From Megalobrama amblycephala (lineage: Eukaryota > Chordata > Actinopteri > Cypriniformes > Xenocyprididae), in NCBI RefSeq assembly GCF_018812025.1, contig NC_063049.1, forward strand, positions 18,157,758 to 18,221,757: a DNA stretch of 64,000 nt, read 5' to 3'. This document shows positions 42,801 through 54,254 of this stretch, piece after piece. Under the pieces are notes generated by a model, which was not told the origin of the DNA, did no database searches, and saw nothing but the letters and a program-made list of their open reading frames with translations. The translations under genes were made by a program, and so were the position numbers. How positions within the stretch are numbered: the first letter of the stretch is position 1; every line of letters starts with the position of its first letter.

Positions 42801-45800
42801 TGTTGAAAATGTTGCGTCCTGAGTCCACGTTGGCATGTTGGAAATAAGTTATGCCTGTTGCTACAGCAAGTGCGTAGGTCACACTGAGCACAGCACCTGA
42901 GAAAACACGAGCACAAGCAAACATTCAGCCCATGGTTTTCAAGCCATATGGAGTCAGAAAGCTATTAAAGTCTCCTACTATGCTTTTTTAAAGGTTTCTA
43001 ATTTTGGAGGTCTCCTACAGGTTTACTGTACATGCATCCAAGGTAAAAAAAAAAAAAACTTTAATTTTCTCATAATATACAATGTAGCATCACCTCTTTA
43101 CTCACAGTGTGATAAAGGATCCGGTCTCTCTACTCTACTCTGATTGGTCAGATGGCACAGTCTGTTGTGATTGGTCTACCATGTACAGTGCGTGTCAGAA
43201 ACTAAACGGCCATTACCATATCTGAATTTCTGCTCTTCTCGACATGTTGACAACACAAACCAAACTCTTCCAGGCCTCAGATACAACTACAGTGTTTGAG
43301 TAGACATTGTTCGCGGGCAGCCAATGAAGACCACTGGCTGGCATTATGCAAATGTGTTACAATCCTATGTAGGTTTGTGCAGGAACAAAGGCTGAAATTA
43401 CTGACGACTCGTTTCAGACAGTTCAGAATCGGTTCTTTCTTTTGGGAGAAAATAACTCCATTTTTCGTGCACTTTGCAGACTTTTTACAGCTATATTACA
43501 CACTATATGAAAGGTAATATACGAAAAAAAGCACAATAGAATGAAACTGTAGTAGGTTGACCTGATTGTTACCAGTAACATATAACATTTAAGTGAGTAA
43601 ACAATAAATGAATAATCACCATGTATGGCCAGAGGGACAGAGCAGAGCATCTGAGCTAATTGAGGAGACACACCCAGAATTAATAACAACACCCCAGCGA
43701 TCTGCACCGTGCTCCGGGACCCAGACTGTAAGATACAGTAAGAGAGAGAAAAAGCATCATTACGGATAATGAAAAGATGTTGTAATAAACAGCAAAATCA
43801 TTTTAGATCAACTGAGCAATCACAATACCGGAGTGACGTGCATCAATAGTCTCTTACCTGGCTGAGGCCAATAACACATGCATTAGGCACACTGCTGCAC
43901 AGTCCTACTGGCGCCCCCATCAGGCCAGCGATCACACTTCCGATGCCATCCACACACAGGCCCCTGTTACAGGCATGTGCTGGGGGCACAGGAGCCTTCA
44001 GGAGCCGAGCTGCCATCACGTACACAGCTGGAGAGCTAATGCTGGCAGACAGGCCTCCAGCCACTCCTGCTGCAATGCTATTTCCAGACAGCAGAGGGAG
44101 TGCTGAGGCTGAAAGTATACAAGAAACAACTGAAGAAAAAGGAACATTTTGAACACATGATAAAGTTTATTACTGGTTCACTGCTAATATCTAGAAGGCA
44201 ACTAAACCTGGGAAGAAGAAGAAGAAGAAGAAGAAGAAAAAACAACATCTTTCACATTACCAAGAAGAGGAAAGTCCAGCCAGGGTACAGAGTCATTAGG
44301 AAAGACAAAGTCTGATGAATGTGGACTGTTGGTGGACTGAATGAAGGTGGCGTTTCTCTTGGTTGAGAGCATCTGGGTCACAGAGTTAAGGTGGACATGA
44401 CCCCACCGCACCAGTGCGGCACAAACGGCCCAGCTCACCATCACAGATAGAAGGACCTACACAGGACGAACACAAAGAGCAGGAACAATATACTAGGAAC
44501 CTAACAGTATTTAGACCCATTAGTGCATGAATGTAATTGATTTACATACATAGGCTAAAAAAAGACCAGATGGTTAAAATTAATTGCAAAAATGGCTGTA
44601 GTGAAGTTCTGAAAAAAAGTCATCATTTATTTTGCATCATTTAATTTTATATCTAATGCAATGTATATACACTACAGTTTAAAAGATCAGTAAGATTTTT
44701 AAAATAAGGCTCTTTATGCTCACCACCTCTTTATGCCTTACAATTTAAGGCTGTATTTATTTGATGAAAATACAGTAAAGATAGTAATTGTGAAATATTA
44801 TTACAAATTTAAAATATTTGAATATATTTTTAAAAGTAATTACTTCCTGTAATGGGAAAGCTGAATTTTCAGCATCACTACTCCAGTCTTCAGTGTCACA
44901 TGACCCTTGGTGAGAAATAATTTTAATATGCTGATTTGATTTTTTTTGTAGAAACCGTGGCTGTTTTTTCTGGATTCTTTGATGAAAAGTTGAAAAGAAC
45001 AGAATTGATTTGAAATTGAAATATTTTGTAACATGTCTTTACATTCATTTTGTTCAATTTAATGCGTCCTTGCTGAATAAAAGTATTAATTTCCTTTAAA
45101 GGTGCCCAAGAATGCTTTTTCACAAGATGTAATATAAGTCTAAGGTGTCCCCTGAATGTGTCTGTGAAGTTTCAGCTCAAAATACCAAATAGATTTTTTT
45201 TAATAAATTTTTTTAACTGCCTATTTTGGGGCATCATTAACAATGCACTTATTTACACTTGGCGCCGCCCCCTTAAATCGCGTGCTCCCTGCCACAAGAG
45301 CTGTCGACTATATTACAGTGCATTTACAAAGCCTCAAATGGATCTTTACAAGATGTTCGTTATGCATGCTTCGAATTATGTGAGTAAAGTATTTATTTGG
45401 ATGTTAACGTTTTATTCTGAGTGAATTTGAGGCTGTCCTCCGTGGCTAACGGCTAATGCTACACTGTTGGAGAGATTTATAAAGAATGAAGTTGTGTTTA
45501 TGCATTATACAGACTGCAAGTGTTTAAAAAATGAAAATAGCGACGGCTCTCTTGTCTCCGTGAATACAGTAAGAAACGATGGTAACTTTAACCACATTTA
45601 ACAGTACATTAGCAACATGCTAACAAAACATTTAGAAAGACAATTTACAAATATCAGTAAAAATATCATGCTATCATGAATTATGTCAGTTATTATTGCT
45701 CCATCTGCCATTTTTCGCTGTTATTCTTGCTTACCTAGTCTGATGATTCGGCTGTGTGCAGCTCCAGATGTTAATACTGGCTTGTGTAATCCCTTGAACA

Positions 45801-48800
45801 TGGGCTGGCATTATGCAAATATTGGGGGCGTACACCCTGACTGTTACATAACAGTCGGTGTTATGTTGAGATTTGCCTGTTCTTCGGAGGTCGTTTAAAC
45901 AAATGAGATTTATATAAGAAGGAGGAAACAATGGTGTTTAAGACTCACTGTATGTCTTTTCCATGTAATGAACTCCTGTTATTCAACTATGCCAAGGTAA
46001 ATTCAATTTTTGAATCTAGGGCACCTTTAAAAATCTTACTGACCCCAAACTTTTGAATGGTAGTGTAAATCTGTTTTATATTCTATACTGTATGTTTCTT
46101 AAATATACTACAATCTTAAAAAGAAATCAAGTATTAATCTAAGATTATGTTCCTTTCTGATACATTTTAGCGCTTATATTTATGAATCAACATTAATTCA
46201 TCAAACTGGATCTTTCAATTCACACATTTTTAGGTGTGCTGCACACAAACATCCCTGCATTAATAGATTTACACAGACTCGGAAGAGAATAATATCTAGA
46301 CAGTCAGACACTGTCTAGTACAGCAGAGAAAAACCAATAAGAATTTCCCAAAAGCAAGATTCCAATACAGAGCTTACCATCACTCATAAAAAGCCTCAAA
46401 CTGTTTCCCATAACCTTTGACAACATTCAGCCTCATATTAAATTAAGAACATTTTAGCCAAAGATCACTGTAACACAACGCACATCTTCGGTGGGAAACT
46501 TTGCCCAGATCAATGATATAATCTTCTTACAGGCAAAACATCAATCTAATATACAGCAGGTTAAAAGCGGTAAAAGAGCTCGACAACCAGTGCAACAGGA
46601 AATCCCATATATCATGAGTGAAGGTGTCTGTGTTGGACTAATTTAGGAAATAAAAGTAAACTTCTCTTTTGTGGAAAGTCACACAACTTTAAAAGTGAAG
46701 AAACACTTGCAGCAATGACTCTCAATTGCTGGAATACACGACACGACTTTCCCCCCGATTTAAAGTCTTAAGTCGATGCTAGTTGGCGAAGTCAGAGCTA
46801 GGTTTAATTTCCTATAAAATTGCATAGTCTATGATGGGCACAGACTCAGACTTTTTAGTATCAGACTATTAATGTATCCAGTCACAGTATATCAAACATG
46901 TTTGATATTTTGAACCAATTTTAGAGCAGTGTTTTCATTTGCAATGCGAGACGCATTTTTCTGCGAGTTTGAGTGACTTCTGGTAGTGTGTGATCCTCAG
47001 TCGTTTAGTGTATGATGCCCAGTTTTTCTATGTAACCATTTTACAATGTCACCAAATGTATGATGCCTAGTGTTTTCAAATCTGTTCAGATTTTAAATGT
47101 ATTGTAGTGCATTCCAGCCTTAAAAGTACAGTAAGCAATTTCTGAGAAACGCTGTTGAAAGTCGAGCCGAACGCCACAACATACTTGTAGCCAATCAGCA
47201 GTAGGGGGCGTGTCCACTCATGATGGGGGAGGAGAGAGTGAGCAAGAGGGAGATTTGAAGAAAGACTGTAGAAAGAGAGATGGCTGAGAGACATTACAAA
47301 AGAAAAAAAGTCAGAGGAATATCATTGGAAAAAGAAGGGTTATGATCAGGCAAGAACTTTAGGACCCGCGTTAAAGGGATAGTTCACCCAAAAATGAATA
47401 TTTAATTATCCCATGATTTACTCACACTCATGCCATCCTAGGCGTATATGACTATCTTCTTTCAGACGAACACAATCAGGAATATTTTTAAAAATATTTT
47501 TGCTCTTTAAAGCTTTTTTATGGTAGTGAAGGGGGGGATTCAGATTTTGAAGCCCCAAAAAAATTCATCCATCCATTATAAAAATAATCCATATGGCTCC
47601 AGGGGGTTAATAAAACTTTATAAATTCAAATAACTAGCTTCTGGCGGACGACCGTACGCATATGGCGCAAGTCGCCATGAGTAACCCCTGACGCGATATA
47701 TGATGTAGGAGTTCAAACAAATATGGCTGGGCAACAAAATCAAGCTCCTCTTTTCTTATATCGAAATCCTCCGACATTTCTCTTTAAAAATGATCATTTT
47801 AGACTTCTAATTCGTGACCGGTGATTTGTTTTGCAATATCCTCTGCGCTCCCCCCACAACCATTATAAAGCTTGGAGAAGCAAGGATATTTTAAAGGATT
47901 AGTTCACTTTCAAATTAAAATTTCCTGATAATTTACTCACCCCCATGTCATCCAAGATGTTTATGTCTTTCTTTCTTCAGTAGAATAGAAATGAAGATTT
48001 TTGATGAAAACATTCCAGGATTATTCTCTTTATAGTGGACTTCAATGGCCTCCAGACCGTTGAAGGTCAAAATTACAGTTTCAGTGCAGCTTCAAAGAGC
48101 TTTAAACGATACCAGACGAGGAATAAGGGTTTCTAGCGAAACGATCGGTCATTTAAAAAAAAAAAAAATACAACTGTATATGCTTTATAAACACAAATGA
48201 TCACCTTGCATGTGCTTCCACTTTCCGTATTCTTCAAAAAGTTTACGCTGTATGTCCTACACCTTCCCTATTCTACTTACAGAACGAACACGGCGCCAGT
48301 TTCGTTTTGACCGATCGTTTCCCTAGATAAGACCCTTATTCCTCGTCTGGTATTGTTTAAAGCCCTTTGAATCTGCACTGAAACTGTAATTTTGACCTTC
48401 AACCGTTTGGAGGCCACTGAAGTCCACTATATGGAGAAAAATCCTGGAATGTTTTCATCAAAAACCTTAATTTCTTTTCGACTGAAGAAAGAAAGACATG
48501 GACATCTTGGATGACATGGGGGTGAGTAAATTATCAGGAAAATTTTATTTGAAAGTGAACTAATCCTTTAACTCTGATTGTGTTTGTCTAAAAGAAGACA
48601 GTCATATACACCTAGGATGATTTGAGGGAGAGTAAATCATAATTTTAATTTTTGGGTGAACTAACCCCTAGAAAAGCTTTCCAGTGCTGCGAAAGCGGGA
48701 AGGCCTGAAAATGGACACTGAGGTTGCGTTGTTTCTGCTCCATAAGTGAGTAACATTGGTTTCGCTATGTTTCACAGAACCAAGACAAGCTGTTGTTGTA

Positions 48801-51800
48801 GTGTTAGCTGTAGTAACAGGACAGTTTTAGTGTCATTGTTTGTCTGGAGTTGCTGTTCTGCTGGCAACTAAGAAAGAACTTTTACCTCTATATAATCTTG
48901 AGTCCTGTATGTTCATTTTTGTTATTCTTTGTCATTCGTTCGTAATCACTTTATTTTTCATGAAGCATTATTTTGCTTAAATTCTGCTATGATAAAGAGA
49001 CATCCACTCTTGATATGCATGTTCATGCATTTTGGGGGCGGAGCAATGAAGCGAAGGGCATGTTTGTTTGGGTTGATTTCAAATATCAACGATGTTTCTC
49101 AGAAATTGCTTACTACACCTTTAAGTCATTCTGAATTTGAGCAGCATCCCTTGATGTAACTCACAGAGAGTCTCCTGGAGACCGAGAACACAGACAGCCG
49201 CAGAAACAGGTGCAGATGCTGAGAGAGGAGGACTAGAAGAACAACTGCCCTAAAAAAAGAAAAAGAAAGAAATTTGTATTTAGAGTGCTTTGTGTATGTA
49301 TGTGTAGTTGCACAATGAGTTGCAACTATTCCTTGAATTATTATCACTACAGGCTATTTCTATATTGTTCAGTTACTAAAATAAAATGGCTACATATTAA
49401 AAACATTATACACTGCTATTTCTTTGCTTGACCGATTGCAGTACAAACAAAATAATTGTTTAATGGACTCACTTTATATATTAAGTGTCTTTAATTACTA
49501 CAGTATGTACTAACATTTAAATATTATTACATTGTACTTATATTTTAAAAATACCTGCATGTCATTACAGCTGTAATTATTTTCTGTAATTGCATCTATA
49601 ATTACACTGTTGACCTTCTCTTACACCTTAACCGACCCTTAAATCTACCCATACCACCAAACTTGTCCCTAAACTAACCTGTTTCCCACCTCAATAGCAG
49701 CAAAAGTGAATTGCAATACAATATGAACACAACAAGTGAATTGTACTGAACAGTTTCTCTTTTTTTGATGTAAGTACATAAAATGTGACTGAGAACACAA
49801 TATGAAAGAGCTCAGAAAAGTGTGTCCTTACACTGCAGCCATGCCCCAGTGGTCAGAACAAAGCAGCGCTGCTTCCCTGTAGATGGAAAAACCCAAGATG
49901 CAAAGGACAGGGGCCAGAACTAATGGTCTACAACGTCCCAGTGCAAACCCACTCAGACCAGTCAAACCCATGGCTAACTGCACAATACCTGAAACCAGAG
50001 TCATGCCCCTCAGCTGCACACACACAGACAGAATGCAATGTAAATATAATTATATATATGGACAAGCACTGACAAACACATACAAATTAAGATAATAAAT
50101 ATGAAACTATCAAGATGAAATATTAATTTATCAAATAAAATAAAAATTTTGATGTGCCATTTTGGAAAGTGGAAGCTGACGTTACTATGCACTTCTGCAG
50201 AACAATGTGACAATGGAGGGTGGTCTGAATGTTCAGCACCACGGACAGCACTGTGCTCTACCTCTCTTATTGGGTGTGCTGGGGCCACAGGCTCCTCTGC
50301 TTCAATACACTGCCCCCTACAGGCCACAGGAGTCCCTACCACACAATACAATTAAAATCAGATTTCAGAATCAGAAACAACACAACAGAAACAACAACTA
50401 CAACAGTACACAGATAGTAAAACAAAAATATGTGAATATAGTCAAACCAAAAAAATATTCAGACATTTTTGATATTTTTAATATATTATTACTAATGGGT
50501 GCAGGACACTATAGTTCATTTATGTAAGTGAGGATAGCAAAATAAACTGTGACATATTATACCCAAAAATTCTTCATACAGTGGACTACCAGTAAAATTT
50601 ATACAAATTTGGAACCAAATATTATTATGACACTTTGACCTGATCATGTTTTGCTTAAGTGTTATCTGACAAAATTAAGATTATTTTTTTCTGATACAGT
50701 TTAACTCTGAGATCTTGTCAATATTGTATTACCATTTTTTTTAAACTATAGTGAATAAACTATAATAATGAATGAAATGTTCAAGGTGTCTGAATAAATT
50801 TTGGTTTGGTTTGACTGTATATATATATATTAAGCAAGGAGAGGATGCATTAAATTGATCAAAAGTGACAGTAAAGACATTTAAAATGTTACAAAAGATT
50901 TCTATTTTAAATAAATGCTGTTTGTAACTATTCATCAAAGAATTCTAAAAAATAAAGTAAAAACATATCACAAATATTAAGCATGGCAACTGTTTTCAAC
51001 ATTGATGATAATCAGAAATGCTTCTTGAGATTGTCTATGTCTTCATTTTAATTCTGGGCAGTACCATTCTGACCTGACTGAGCAGAAAGCAGGGCTAGGG
51101 CAGGGATCAGAAAGTCCAAAGATGGAGCCTGGATCAATGGCAAACTGAGAACAGAGGAAACACTGGACTTAACCCTATAGATTGTTTTGTACTTTAGTAC
51201 AACTGTATCAACTTGCATGGAAAGCAATGAGGGTAAATGTAACCTTACCGTGATCCGATCCAGCTCTGCAGTAGTGTAGATATACCTGAGTAAAAGAGCA
51301 CATGGGCCACTATTCTTTCCTTGTCTACTTCCTGAATCAGTGCACTCACAACCATCGCACACACAGAGGACAGTACCAACACATGCTGCATGGAGACGGA
51401 GAACAAAACAGACTTTTACACTTGTTTTTGCTGTGTTCACAAAGTTTGCTCTGAGAACTTTACATTTACGTATGACTTTGACTTTTCAGCATTTGTATAA
51501 TATAAAAGTAAGTTCTCGAATTACAAAAAGAACTCAAGGATGACTGCAGGTTTAACAACTATTTTGTTCATCTACACAGGGATTAAAGTGCATGCTTTTA
51601 TTGTACTCTATGTGTTATATGATTTTATCAACTTGTAAAAGAGATAAGAAATAAAATGTAAAAATACTTACTTGCAGTGCAAGGGCAATATTCAGCAATA
51701 ATGAGGGACTGCGATCCACATTTAGGCTTTCCATTCTTCCAAGCTTTTCTGGGTCCAAAGGTTTCTCTTTATATGTAAACAGTTTCTTACATCTATCAGT

Positions 51801-51809
51801 CCTAACCAT
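39816..51809 (-). CDS. slc23a3: SLC23A3-like nucleobase/ascorbate transporter family protein, 12 coding exons
   Basis: Coding exons (minus strand, 5' to 3'): 51809-51672, 51385-51249, 51144-51074, 50335-50262, 50013-49832, 49249-49165, 44456-44261, 44108-43858, 43725-43620, 42896-42729, 42589-42494, 40078-39816. All have GT/AG borders and compatible phases, giving 588 codons; human SLC23A3 is about 610 aa. The start has a strong context (AACAATGG). Landmarks shared with SLC23A3: SGISTLLQSWIGSRLPL, QAPSLDFLIPAL, HPIRELRGMTLVSG, CRPLVLAPVL, GLCVDGIGSVIAGLMGAPVG, ANVDSGRNIFNIGFTMFMSL, LPRWF, and a cytoplasmic tail starting GTLSERGL. Many hydrophobic stretches indicate a polytopic membrane protein. 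The family moves ascorbate or nucleobases; the substrate of A3 cannot be read from sequence. Exon 3 could instead end at 51065 (591 codons). Most introns carry transposons. Confidence 0.92.
40411..41361. mobile_element. AGGTGCC TTAA element, copy 3
   Basis: TTAA at both sides of AGGTGCCC and GGGCACCT; 951 bp, same landmarks as copy 1. Lies in the last slc23a3 intron. Confidence 0.9.
41424..42372. mobile_element. hAT-like element (ACTAGGGGTGTAACGGTTC ends)
   Basis: ACTAGGGGTGTAACGG and CATTACACCCCTAGT are inverted ends. The flanks CTTTTCTG and CTTTACTG look like an 8-bp target duplication with one mismatch. About 950 bp with no transposase domain seen, so non-autonomous. Confidence 0.8.
42965..43540. 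mobile_element. Probable MITE in slc23a3 intron
   Basis: CTACTATGCTTTTTT at the left and AAAAAAGCACAATAG at the right are imperfect inverted ends around about 570 bp, between slc23a3 exons. Boundaries are approximate. Confidence 0.5.
44668..46067. mobile_element. TACACTACAG-ended repeat hosting a second element
   Basis: TACACTACAGTTTAAAAG and ACTTTTGAATGGTAGTGTA are the ends. An AGGTGCC element is inserted near the right end. In slc23a3 intron 6. Confidence 0.8.
45100..46026. mobile_element. AGGTGCC TTAA element, copy 4 (inverted)
   Basis: TTAA at both sides of AGGTGCCC and GGGCACCT; 927 bp, inverted relative to copies 1, 3 and 5. Confidence 0.9.
46070..47119. other. slc23a3 intron 6, no feature seen
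   Basis: AT-rich unique intronic DNA. No exon, RNA gene or clear transposon terminus could be supported. Confidence 0.5.
47375..48669. mobile_element. Middle nested element (AGGGATAGTTCACCC)
   Basis: TTAA precedes AGGGATAGTTCACCC, and the right end is GGGTGAACTAACCCCT with a mutated duplication. Words shared with 24835 and 52268 (GTATATGACTATCTTCTTTC, CTCCAGGGGGTTAATAAA) confirm the family. Confidence 0.85.
47895..48569. mobile_element. Innermost nested element (AGGATTAGTTCAC)
   Basis: TTAA at both sides of AGGATTAGTTCACTTTC and GAAAGTGAACTAATCCT; 675 bp. Arms match 7512-8361 (CAAGATGTTTATGTCTTTC, GTGGACTTCAATGGCC). Confidence 0.88.
49400..49790. repeat. Dispersed repeat fragment in slc23a3 intron 5
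   Basis: CTGTAATTATTTTCTGTAATTGC and CTTACACCTTAACCGACCC with CCCATACCACCAAAC resemble a common cyprinid dispersed repeat. Ends unresolved. Confidence 0.45.
50820..51042. repeat. Fragment of the TACACTAC repeat family
   Basis: GCATTAAATTGATCAAAAG, ACAGTAAAGACATTTA and TTTCTATTTTAAATAAATGC match the interior of 40133-42474. Termini are missing. In slc23a3 intron 3. Confidence 0.7.
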
Positions 51810-52267
51810 TGTTTCTGACTTTCTTTTCCTCCTTCTTTGTATTTCCTTAAAATGCTATTTGGTCCGTCACTGTTAACAATGTTAGCTAAATTCTTTCTCC
51901 TCTTGTGTCTCTGTTTCCTCCTCATATGGTGGCCTTTGACTCAGTTATGCAACGTGCAGTTTTTCATCAGCATTACTTCTTTCAATCATTATCTTCCTAT
52001 TGACTTAAAATAACAATGGATTATTGCACCAGCTTTGCTTGGGAAGCTGATATGACCTCTGGAGAAATTTGTGATTATGCTTGCCACAGTAAGTCCACTG
52101 TTAAACACACTCTTGTGAAAAAGAAGTGTGCTTAATTGTATTGAACATGCATTTGTATTGTACTTCTTTAAAAACTGTACTTGCAGATAATATAATATTA
52201 ATAAAATAAAAGGCCATTTATATGTACTTAAAGTGAGTAGACTCACCATGTTTCGTAACAAACTTAA

Positions 52268-54071
52268 AGGGTTAGTTCACCCAAAACTGAAAATTATCAG
52301 ATGATTTACTCACCCTCAAGCCATCCTAGGTGTATATGACTATCTTCTTTTAGCCAAACACAAATGAAGTTATATTAAAAAAAATATCCTTACTCCTCCA
52401 AGCTTTATAATGGTTGTGAAGGGGGGCCACATTTTGAAGCCATAAAAACAAAACAAATGCACCCATCCATCATAAAAGTAATCCATACGGCTCCAGGGGG
52501 TTAATAAAGGCCTTCTGAAGCGAAGCGATGGATTTTTTTGTAAGAAAAATATCCACATTTAAAACTTTATTAACTATAATAACTAGCTTCCAGTAGACGG
52601 CTATAAAAGTGACCTCTGACCCGACACATGACGCAATAATGAATGAGGATAGAGCAATACAAAACACCGGTCACGAGTTTAAAGAAATTTTAAAGGTGCC
52701 CTAGAATCAAAAATTGAATTTACCTTGGCATAGTTGAATAACAAGAGTTCAGTACATGGAAATGACATAAAGTGAGTCTCAAACTCCATTGTTTCCTCAT
52801 TCTTATATAAATCTCATTTGTTTAAAAGACCTCAGAAGAACAGGCGAATCTCAACATAACACCGACTGTTATGTAACAGTCCGGATCATTAATATGTACG
52901 CCCCCAATATTTGCATATGCCAGCTCATGTTCAAGCATTACACAAGGGCGGCCAGTATTAACGTCTGGATGAGCACAGCTGAATCATCAGACTAGGTAAG
53001 CAAGCAAGAACAATAGCGAAAAATGGCAGATGGAGCAATAATAATTGACATGATCCATGATATCATGATATTTTTAGTGATATTTGTAAATTGTCTTTCT
53101 AAATGTTTCGTTAGCATGTTGCTAATGTACTGTTAAATGTGGTTAAAGTTACCATTGTTTCTTACTGTATTCACGGAGACGAGAGCCGTCGTTATTTTCA
53201 TTTTTAAACACTTGCAGTCTGTATAATGCATAAACACAACTTCATTCTCTATAAATCTCTCCAACAGTGTGTAATGTTAGCTTTAGCCACGGAGCACTAT
53301 CAAACTCATTCAGAATCAAAATGTAAACATCCAAATAAATACTTTACTCACATGATCCGATGCATGACGAACATTTTGTAAAGATCCATTTGAGGGTTAT
53401 ATTAGCTGTGTGAACTTTGTTTATGCACTGTATTGTAGTCGCGAGCTCGGGGGCAGGGAGCGCGAGGATTTAAAGGGGCCGCAGCCTGAACTGGCGCATA
53501 TTTAATGATGCCCCAAAATAGGCAGTTAAATTTTTTTTTTTTAAATCTATGGGGTATTTTGAGCTGAAACTTCACAGACACATTCAGGGGACACCTTAGA
53601 CTTATATTACATCTTGTGAAAAAACGTTCTAGGGCACCTTTAAAGAGAAGATGAGCTTGAGTTGCCCGCAAGATACTCCTACGATCCTGCATCATACATC
53701 GCGTCAGGGGTTCCTCATTTAGTCCAAGTCGACTTGCGCATTCTGTGTACGTTCGTCCACCGGAAGCTAGTTATTTGAATTTATAAAGTTTTAAATATGG
53801 ATATTTTTCTTACAAAAACCCATTGCTTTGCTTCAAAAGGCCATTATTAACCTCCTGCAGCCATATGGATTATTTTTATAATGGATGGATTAATTTTTTG
53901 GACTTCAGAATCTTGTCCCCCCTTCACTACCATTATAAAGTTCGGAAAAAACTGGATATTTTAATATAACTCTGACTGTGTTCATCTGAAAGAAGATAGT
54001 CATATACACCTAGGATGGCTTGAGGGTGAGTAAATCGTGGGATCATTTTCATTTTTGGGTGAACTAACTCT
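52268..54071. mobile_element. AGGGTTAGTTCACCC foldback element hosting a second element
   Basis: TTAA precedes AGGGTTAGTTCACCC and follows GAACTAACTCT. Same family as 24835-26632. It fills most of the space between slc23a3 and the bin1 3' end, starting 460 bp upstream of the slc23a3 start codon. Confidence 0.85.
52694..53639. mobile_element. AGGTGCC TTAA element, copy 5
   Basis: TTAA at both sides of AGGTGCCC and GGGCACCT; 946 bp. Inserted near the middle of 52268-54071. Confidence 0.9.
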
Positions 54072-54254
54072 TTAAGTACACTTTTAAAAAGTGCACTTTG
54101 TAATAATGTCATCTTAAAAGTTTTACTTTAAAGTACATTTTGAACCTTACAGAAGTGCACTTATTTTGATGTGTTGACATACTAAAGCACATGTAAAGTA
54201 AAAAAAAAAAAACTGTATTATCTATAATCTATATTTGTGGACACAACAGTGGAA

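Larger units (their letters stand above)
47124..49120. mobile_element. Outermost of three nested TTAA elements
   Basis: AAGTACAGTAAGCAATTTCT with TTAA before it, and AGAAATTGCTTACTACACCT with TTAA after it, form inverted ends; the adjacent CTGAGAAACGCTG and GATGTTTCTCAG also pair. It is interrupted by 47375-48669. In slc23a3 intron 6, ending 45 bp from exon 6. Confidence 0.8.

Noticed and set aside
50149..50527. Open frames on the plus strand over 50149-50527
   Set aside because: They are shadows of slc23a3 exon 4, which reads on the minus strand with correct splice sites and family similarity (HPIRE).
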